Of a stretch of 64,000 nt of DNA, positions 58,880 to 64,000 are shown piece by piece (the first letter of the stretch is position 1; each line of letters opens with the position of its first letter). Position numbers and translations under genes: made by a program. The stretch covers positions 60,781,848-60,845,847 of the forward strand of contig OV277871.1 in the NCBI GenBank assembly GCA_922989275.2, written 5' to 3'. This DNA comes from Gari tellinella (Eukaryota > Mollusca > Bivalvia > Cardiida > Psammobiidae). A model generated the notes under the pieces. That model made no database searches, was not told where the DNA came from, and saw only the letters and a program-made list of their open reading frames with translations.

Positions 58880-60150
58880 ATGATAGAAATACTGGATGAC
58901 TGTGCTATCATTTGGGTTATAAACGAGTCTAATCAAGGAACTGTAAATGGCTTCATGATGGATGTTATGAAGAGGGTGGCAAGCTATGACCCAATCGATT
59001 GCTACTTCCACTTCAAGATTAAAAGTTGAACGTGGGCAGCTCGAGCTGGTGACGAGGCCATACGACGACAAAAACTGCAGTTACATACTCCAATGCCGCT
59101 CCAGAAAGTTTTCCTTACAGCAACTGAGAATAAGGTACAGGTCATAGTTCTGATGTGTCAGAGTTTGATCCAGAAAGCCGAATTGACATAGTCTGGCCAT
59201 TACCTCTACTAACACTGTACTAGTATTTCAGGATGACATTGTCTTCCGCAAGAAAGATACCATGACCCACCATGAAGAAGTGGATGTAATTATCATACAG
59301 TAGATGGTTAAGGCAGCTGAAAGTGGCGTAAAAGGAATCAAACATTGTTTGTGAGGACATTGACGTTTTCGACCTCCTACTGCACTTCTACAGAAAGTTG
59401 AATCTGGCCTGTCGTTTAACCTTGGAAGGACCACATGCTTAACAAACTACTATAGACATTGCCGCAACTGCAAGTGAACATGAACACTTGTTTCCACATC
59501 TGCCAGTCGCCCATGTCCTCTCAGGCTGTGTCACTGTAGGCCAGTGCTTCAGAGTAGAAAAAGGCATTGTCATCAAAGTCCTAAAGATCGGTGTGGTACT
59601 GGACAAAGTGGGAGAATTATCTTATGCTATATGCGTTCGTTTGAGAAGCGACAGGATTCATGGCTGCCTGTTACAGGGTCACTAACTTGGTTACATCGAA
59701 CATGTCTGAAGTTTGAGGAGAAGTCCGGTTGCAAAGAATTGGTAGAAACTATGTTACAAATGCCCCACATCTTAAGTCACTTTCACCTTCTAAAGAGGCA
59801 TTCAAAGAGAACGTAAAACATTCAGACTGCCATTTGGAAATCAGCTCCCAAATCAGAACCTACATCATTAGATCTTGTCGAGTTTGGGTGGAAACTTGAT
59901 GAACGCACTAGATAATTGATACCAGTTGCATTGCAAGCAAACGTTACTATTGCTCCACAGGAGGTGCTGGAAATGATAAGGTGTGGTTTTGCTACGTATA
60001 CACTCTGTCCGACAGCAATGTGTCTGTGATATACGACTCGATTGCCATGCGCAATATTTTGTGGCTACCACGGAGAAGCACCCTGCCAGAAAAAACACGT
60101 CCGACGGGTCGATGACAGTGACAATGTTGTTAAAAATGACTTGTTTGAGG
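58880..60150 (+). pseudogene. Decayed nuclease-like gene with C-terminal Cys cluster
   Basis: Reads in one general direction through many stops and frame breaks. Recognisable blocks: HHEEVDVIIIQ (about 59270), SGVKGIKHCL and DIDVFDLLLHFYRKLNLAC (about 59330-59410), HLPVAHVLSGC with TVGQCFRVEKGIVIKVLK (about 59500-59580). The C-terminus has QEVLEMIRCGF and a Cys/His cluster (CPTAMC ... LPCAIFCGYHGEAPC, about 59950-60090). EE-D...ED-DVFxLLL...LSGCDTVG is, from memory, the signature of a large invertebrate family of uncharacterised transposon-borne proteins that look PIN/XPG-nuclease-like, with a Cys-rich tail. It lies between the inverted arms and is probably the element's own gene. Confidence 0.5.
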
Positions 60151-60303
60151 ACTGAGTCAGTTCAGTAATGGCAATCTACATCATTATAAGTAAAAGGAAT
60201 GCTTTGTAACTTGGATGTACAGTGAAGTGGATTGTTGTCTATTTTGCAAAACATGTTGGTGTGATCAATACTGAAATTGTTTAATCTGCTTCTTCTCTTC
60301 CCT

Positions 60304-60380
60304 ACCGGTGGTAGTAATCCAGTGGTAACGCGTTGGACTACGGTACCAGGGTTCGTGAGTTCGATCCCCCGCCGGACCAG
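60304..60380 (+). ncRNA. tRNA-like SINE head
   Basis: GGTGGTAGTAATCCAGTGG as A-box region, GTTCGTGAGTTCGATCCCCC as B-box region, end GCCGGACCAG. The body continues with TAGGGGATATTTCCGAATCC. No closed acceptor stem, so not called as a functional tRNA. Confidence 0.5.
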
Positions 60381-60649
60381 TGGCCTGACTAGGGGATATT
60401 TCCGAATCCCCGATGATGTACAGGAATATGCTTGAGCAAGATATGTACCGCGAATAGCTCCTCTCTACCCAGGGGTTAAAATAGGTACCTGCGAATGGTC
60501 TGAACCGGTACTGCGGCTGCTTATGCGCCATATGTTAGCAGTGCTCAATATTGTAGGCAAGATGGCTCAATGATCAGGGGAGTAAATGTACAGTCGGCTG
60601 AGCGGTTATTCGGACTGAAAGTAGACTTTAAATTGATACTTTTTTTACT

Positions 60650-61390
60650 TTTACAAACATGAGTACAGACGCCAGAATTATGTTAATGCATGTATCATAG
60701 TTCCTGAGGTATTGCCGAAAATGAGATTTTCAGTACTGGCTGACTAAATATGCCTATTCAGAAAAACTATTTGTGTGATCTTTAGTGAAATGGCTTCAGC
60801 TGATTATTTACCCCTAAAACATGTGTTTATACGCTAGAATTACTTTGATATACTATGTCGTAGATGCTGAGATATTGACGAAAACAAGATTTTCGGTAAT
60901 GGCTGCCGAAATATGGATATTCATCACAACCTTATAAATATATTTGTGGGATCAATACTAAAATGGTTTTATCTGATTTTCTACCCCTCAAAATATGGGG
61001 ATAAACACCAAAATTATTCTGAAACTATATGTAGTTACTGAGATATTGACGAAAACGATATTCTCAGTAATGGCTGCCTAAATATGCTAATTTTGCACAC
61101 AATATTGGTGTGGTCTTTACTAAAATAGCTTAATCTAATTCTTTACCCCTCAAAACATGGGGATAGACACCAAAATTATTTTGATACTATGCATAGTTAC
61201 TGAGATATTGACGAAAACAAGATTTTCAGTAATGGCGGCCTTAATTTGCATATTGTGCGGATTGCCCAAGGATGCCAGAGTGGCATCATTCAGATTCTTG
61301 AAGAGCACACCTCAGAGGTATAGAAACAGCAAAAAAACTTTGTACGGACGGCAAAACACGCTTATCGGTCTCTGCCACCGGACTATAACA
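60650..61390. repeat. Right inverted arm with four tandem units
   Basis: The reverse complement of the left arm. GAGATATTGACGAAAAC and TCAGTAATGGCTGCC recur about every 160 bp at 60720-61240. The outermost 220 bp (61160-61390) matches 56970-57190 inverted. Confidence 0.9.
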
Positions 61391-61819
61391 ACAAATCCTG
61401 ACTGTAATATTTTCTATTTTTTTCAGACTGACTAGTTCATCAACCATATATTTGAATAAAATGAAAACAAATATACATTGAATGAGTCAGTTTTTTGTAA
61501 TTCAATTTTTTAGCATTTTTGAAAATTTAAATAGCTGATAACATCTTTCTGAACACCTTTATTCAAAATGTTTTTAGCTTTTCTTGTAATGAATGTTGTG
61601 GACTACTTATTGGGCGAGAATTATAGTCATTAGCTTTATTCATTTTTAAGAAAAATAAAATCATCAAAATTCTAGGTTTTTGTCAGAAAAAAGACCTTAA
61701 AGACAAACCACACGATAAACTTTGCCTATATTTACACACATTGTTTCTTAGGCTATTATCATTCTTCATGAAAAGTTTCATAACAATCGTATGGAAACTA
61801 CGCGCATATGCGAAGTACC

Positions 61820-62603
61820 TTAATATTGGTTTTGTCAGAGTTATCTGTATGTCATGTCATTTTTTCTTGTCCAGGAGATAATTCCCCCATAAATACTGAT
61901 GTTTGATAACCCATTACCCCATAAATATGCATTTTTACGCCTTTAATTTATTCCTCCACTGAAGAAAATAATTCCACTTTATACAGTCATGAAAATGTTA
62001 GAAATGAAATAAGTTTCTATATCCTAGTACAGATGGTAGCTTAAAGCAGTTTGAAAGTAAAGCAGAGTGTGCCTTAAGGCACATTCTGCTTTACTTTCAA
62101 CCTGCTTTAGGTGGCCACCTATTTTCAAAACTAGAAACAGGCTATGGAGTAATAGGTAAAATGAAATTGCATATTTGGAATTTAGAGCCTAATGAGAGGA
62201 AGTGCCATTAGCAAGAGTTATTTCCCTTTGTGATATTTTCAGTTCCAGAAACTCCAGTTCTACTGATGCTATTGTAATGAAATTTCATGTATGGAAAGAA
62301 ACTGATGAGAGAAAATGCCATGCAATATTTTGTTTTTCCCCTTTGTCATATTTTATTGTCAGGAAAATAACTCCAGTTCTGCTGACGGCTAGTGAAATAA
62401 ATATCATATACCGGTTGTGGAAATAGCTTGATAAGAGGATGTGTCATGGATAAGGGTCGTAAGCTTGGCAACAAAATTCCCTTTTGTCATGTTTTCTTGT
62501 CAGGAAGATAACTCCATTTATAGTTATATTAAAATGTTGTCTTGCCCAGTCAACTTAGGTACACTGTCCTCAGGTGAGCGAATTTAGGGCCATGGCCCTC
62601 TTG
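61820..62603 (+). mobile_element. H8, right part (3' end)
   Basis: Resumes TTAATATTGGTTTTGTCAGA exactly where the left part stopped. Collinear with H2 36089-36964, ending CTCAGGTGAGCGAATTTAGG and GCCATGGCCCTCTTG. Contains the intact fold-back MITE that in H2 is broken by the TTAA MITE. Confidence 0.8.
61907..62157. mobile_element. Fold-back MITE, intact copy
   Basis: Ends TAACCCATTACCCCATA and TATGGAGTAATAGG are inverted. The centre is a 32-bp-arm hairpin (62042-62073 with 62078-62109: AAAGCAGTTTGAAAGTAAAG and CTTTACTTTCAACCTGCTTT) with TTAA at the apex. No coding capacity. Confidence 0.75.
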
Positions 62604-64000
62604 TATTCAGTTATTCTGGATCTGAGACTGATACTGATCCAAACTGTTTGTAAAGTTCTAGAAATATTGTTTAGCCCATTGTCCCATAAATACACCTTTT
62701 TAAGCCTTTAATTTATGATATCACTGAAAACAAATTAAGTTTTACATTATACAGTCATAAATATGTAGATCTAGTATAAGAAATATTTTAGCAGATGGTA
62801 GCTTAAAGCAGGCTGAAAGTGAAACAGAATGTGCCTTAAGACTTTTAACCTGCTTTAAGTGGCCACTTCTCTTCAAAACTGGAAACAGGCTTTGGGGTAA
62901 AGGATTAAAGATGTACAAGATTTTGGATTGTGCAAGCTTAATTTATAAGATTTACCAGTTGAAGCAATTGTTTGGTTATGTGATTTTGGGTGTGGATTTT
63001 CCCCTCAAAGTGATGGTGTATGTCATCGTATTAGAATAATATTAGCAGACAAATATTGTTTGTTTGAACATTAGTCTCATACCTTATGGTTCCATTATAT
63101 CTAAGCAATGTGCAGTCCAGTTTATGTATACTAATAATTTAACAAGATATGCAGTAAACCCTCTCTATTACGACCACTAATACATAGATGAATTGATTGT
63201 ATAAAGACAGGCGAGAGCTCAAAGCAAGGTGACAGTCAAACAGAGAGCTCCTTAAGGAGCTTTCTATTTTAATGTCATCTTCTTTTTAAGCAGTCACCTG
63301 TTGTAAACACCTTATAAATAACGCAATTTAGTGGTCATTAATAGAGAGGTTTGACTCTACATGCCTTGGCCAGCTTAAACCATTATCCCATAAATACGCC
63401 TTTTTACGATTAAATTTATTCCTCCACTGTAGAAAATATTTCCACATTATTCAGTCATGAATATGTCTCATAAGAAAAAAATGTCTATCCTAGCAGATGT
63501 AGCTTAAAGCAGGCTGAAAGTAAAGCAGAATGTGCTTAAGGCACATTCTGCTTTACTTTCAGCCTGCTTTAAGAGATAAAAACAGGTTGAAAGTAAAGCA
63601 AAATGCTCATTTAGAAACATTCTGCTTGACTTTCAACCTGCTTTAAGCTTAAATCCTGAGAGAAATTTAACCTGTCTTCTGTATTTTAGGTTCAGAAATT
63701 AGTGCAGAATAATTAGAGACATAAAACTGTGTATATTTGGAGTGATGGGTTAAAGATGTGTATCTTTATGCAGGACAACAGTAATGCTAAAGCTCCTCAC
63801 TCTATGTATCATAACTTATTTAAGAAATAGTTTCTATAGTCTAGCAAATTATAGCTTAAAACAGGCTGAAAATAAAGCAGAACACACTTAAAGGCGCATT
63901 CTGCATAACTTTCAACCTGCTTTCAGTGGTCACTTACAGGGTTCCCGCTGGGCATCACCAACGGCGCCATTTGCGCAAAAAAATTAATTCTGGCGACAGA
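62604..64000. repeat. Cluster of fold-back MITEs
   Basis: Further family members: 62674-62908 (arm shortened), 63208-63290 (diverged, apex CTCCTTAAGGAG), 63377-63753 (two hairpins in series, 63503-63573 with nearly perfect 33-bp arms and 63583-63648), and 63845-63930. Ends such as AAACCATTATCCCATAAATA and GATGGGTTAA recur. No gene. Part of FMR1 intron 3 if the gene continues. Confidence 0.65.

Larger units (their letters stand above)
56358..61819. mobile_element. 5.46-kb TTAA-flanked element with inverted arrays and a nuclease-like relic
   Basis: TTAA at 56354-56357 and 61820-61823. H2 (36086-36092) shows the uninterrupted host sequence TGTTTAATATTGG, so both boundaries are exact. Ends GGCCTTTGGC and GCGAAGTACC are weak inverted repeats; the right end (read inward GGTACTTCGC) resembles GGTGGTTCGC of the element at 39728. 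Long inverted arms lie at 56970-57720 and 60650-61390. The interior holds a decayed gene and tRNA-like SINEs. Kolobok or piggyBac are candidate superfamilies; no transposase recognised. Confidence 0.75.

Noticed and set aside
59480..59820. Intact small genes at 59488 and 59544
   Set aside because: They are adjacent frames of one decayed coding region, not independent genes.
42600..60380. Functional tRNA genes
   Set aside because: The four tRNA-like heads lack closed acceptor stems, contain internal duplications or mismatched anticodon stems, and two share a SINE body, so they are SINE relics.
56954..61435. Two open frames (56954-57193 minus, 61157-61435 plus) encoding almost the same peptide
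   Set aside because: They are the two inverted arms of one element; identity comes from the repeat, with no start context, family motif or conservation beyond the arms.
61900..63930. CRISPR-like array of palindromic repeats
   Set aside because: The hairpins are dispersed MITEs in eukaryotic DNA, without regular spacers.
46012..64000. FMR1 exon 4 (VYSRAN / WWLAKV type) in the rest of the window
   Set aside because: I looked for the Trp-Trp block and found none on the plus strand; the region is repeats.

Overview
This window is animal nuclear DNA, AT-rich and dominated by repeats. It is most likely from a bivalve mollusc. Three things suggest this: hairpin-ended interspersed elements that begin AGCTCACCTG, carry a (CCGT/CTGT)n microsatellite and have ~145-161 bp tandem cores (the architecture of oyster 'pearl'-type elements); BEL/Pao, CR1/L2-like and Penelope-like retroelements; and a host gene split by very long, repeat-filled introns. 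There are no prokaryotic features.

The only host gene I can support is the FMR1/FXR family RNA-binding protein gene (fragile X protein family) on the + strand. Three coding exons are present: 27305-27355 (51 nt), 32107-32159 (53 nt) and 45915-46011 (97 nt). They join in frame to the first 67 residues, the N-terminal Tudor/Agenet region. Intron 1 is 4.75 kb, intron 2 is 13.8 kb, and intron 3 runs past the window end (at least 18 kb). Everything from 46012 to 64000 is therefore probably intronic.

Layout. 1-0.6 kb: fragment of an L1-type ORF1 (- strand). 0.8-12.4 kb: a tandem chain of three partial BEL/Pao units sharing LTRs (pol end - accessory region - LTR - gag/pol - accessory region - LTR - gag), all decayed. 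The unit carries an extra C2H2 zinc-finger plus acidic reading frame between pol and the LTR, where an env-like gene would sit. The last unit ends in an inverted piece of gag. 12.4-14.4 kb: degenerate tandem repeats and a Penelope-like 3' tail. 14.5-17.5 kb: a CR1/L2-like LINE with an (AAT)n tail. 17.5-24.2 kb: low-complexity tandem repeats, G/C runs and several near-perfect snapback palindromes. 24.2-25.8 kb: Penelope-like reverse transcriptase relic (- strand). 26-27.3 kb: upstream region of FMR1 with a tRNA-like relic and a candidate extra first exon.

27.3-64 kb: FMR1 exons and introns. The introns hold eight hairpin-ended tandem-repeat elements (H1-H8) and several deep nests. At 39.7-42.8 kb a TTAA-flanked element contains a TTA-flanked element that contains H4. 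At 47.6-51.7 kb an element is split by a LINE and by H6. At 51.8-54.4 kb H7 is split by a hAT-like element that carries a start codon and exon-like segment. At 55.2-62.6 kb H8 is split by a 5.46-kb TTAA-flanked element with inverted arrays of a 162-bp repeat and a decayed nuclease-like gene. A family of fold-back MITEs with TTAA at the hairpin apex is scattered throughout; one of them received a piggyBac-type MITE exactly at that apex.

All reading was by eye. Family names for transposable elements are inferences from motifs, termini and target-site duplications, with no database search.
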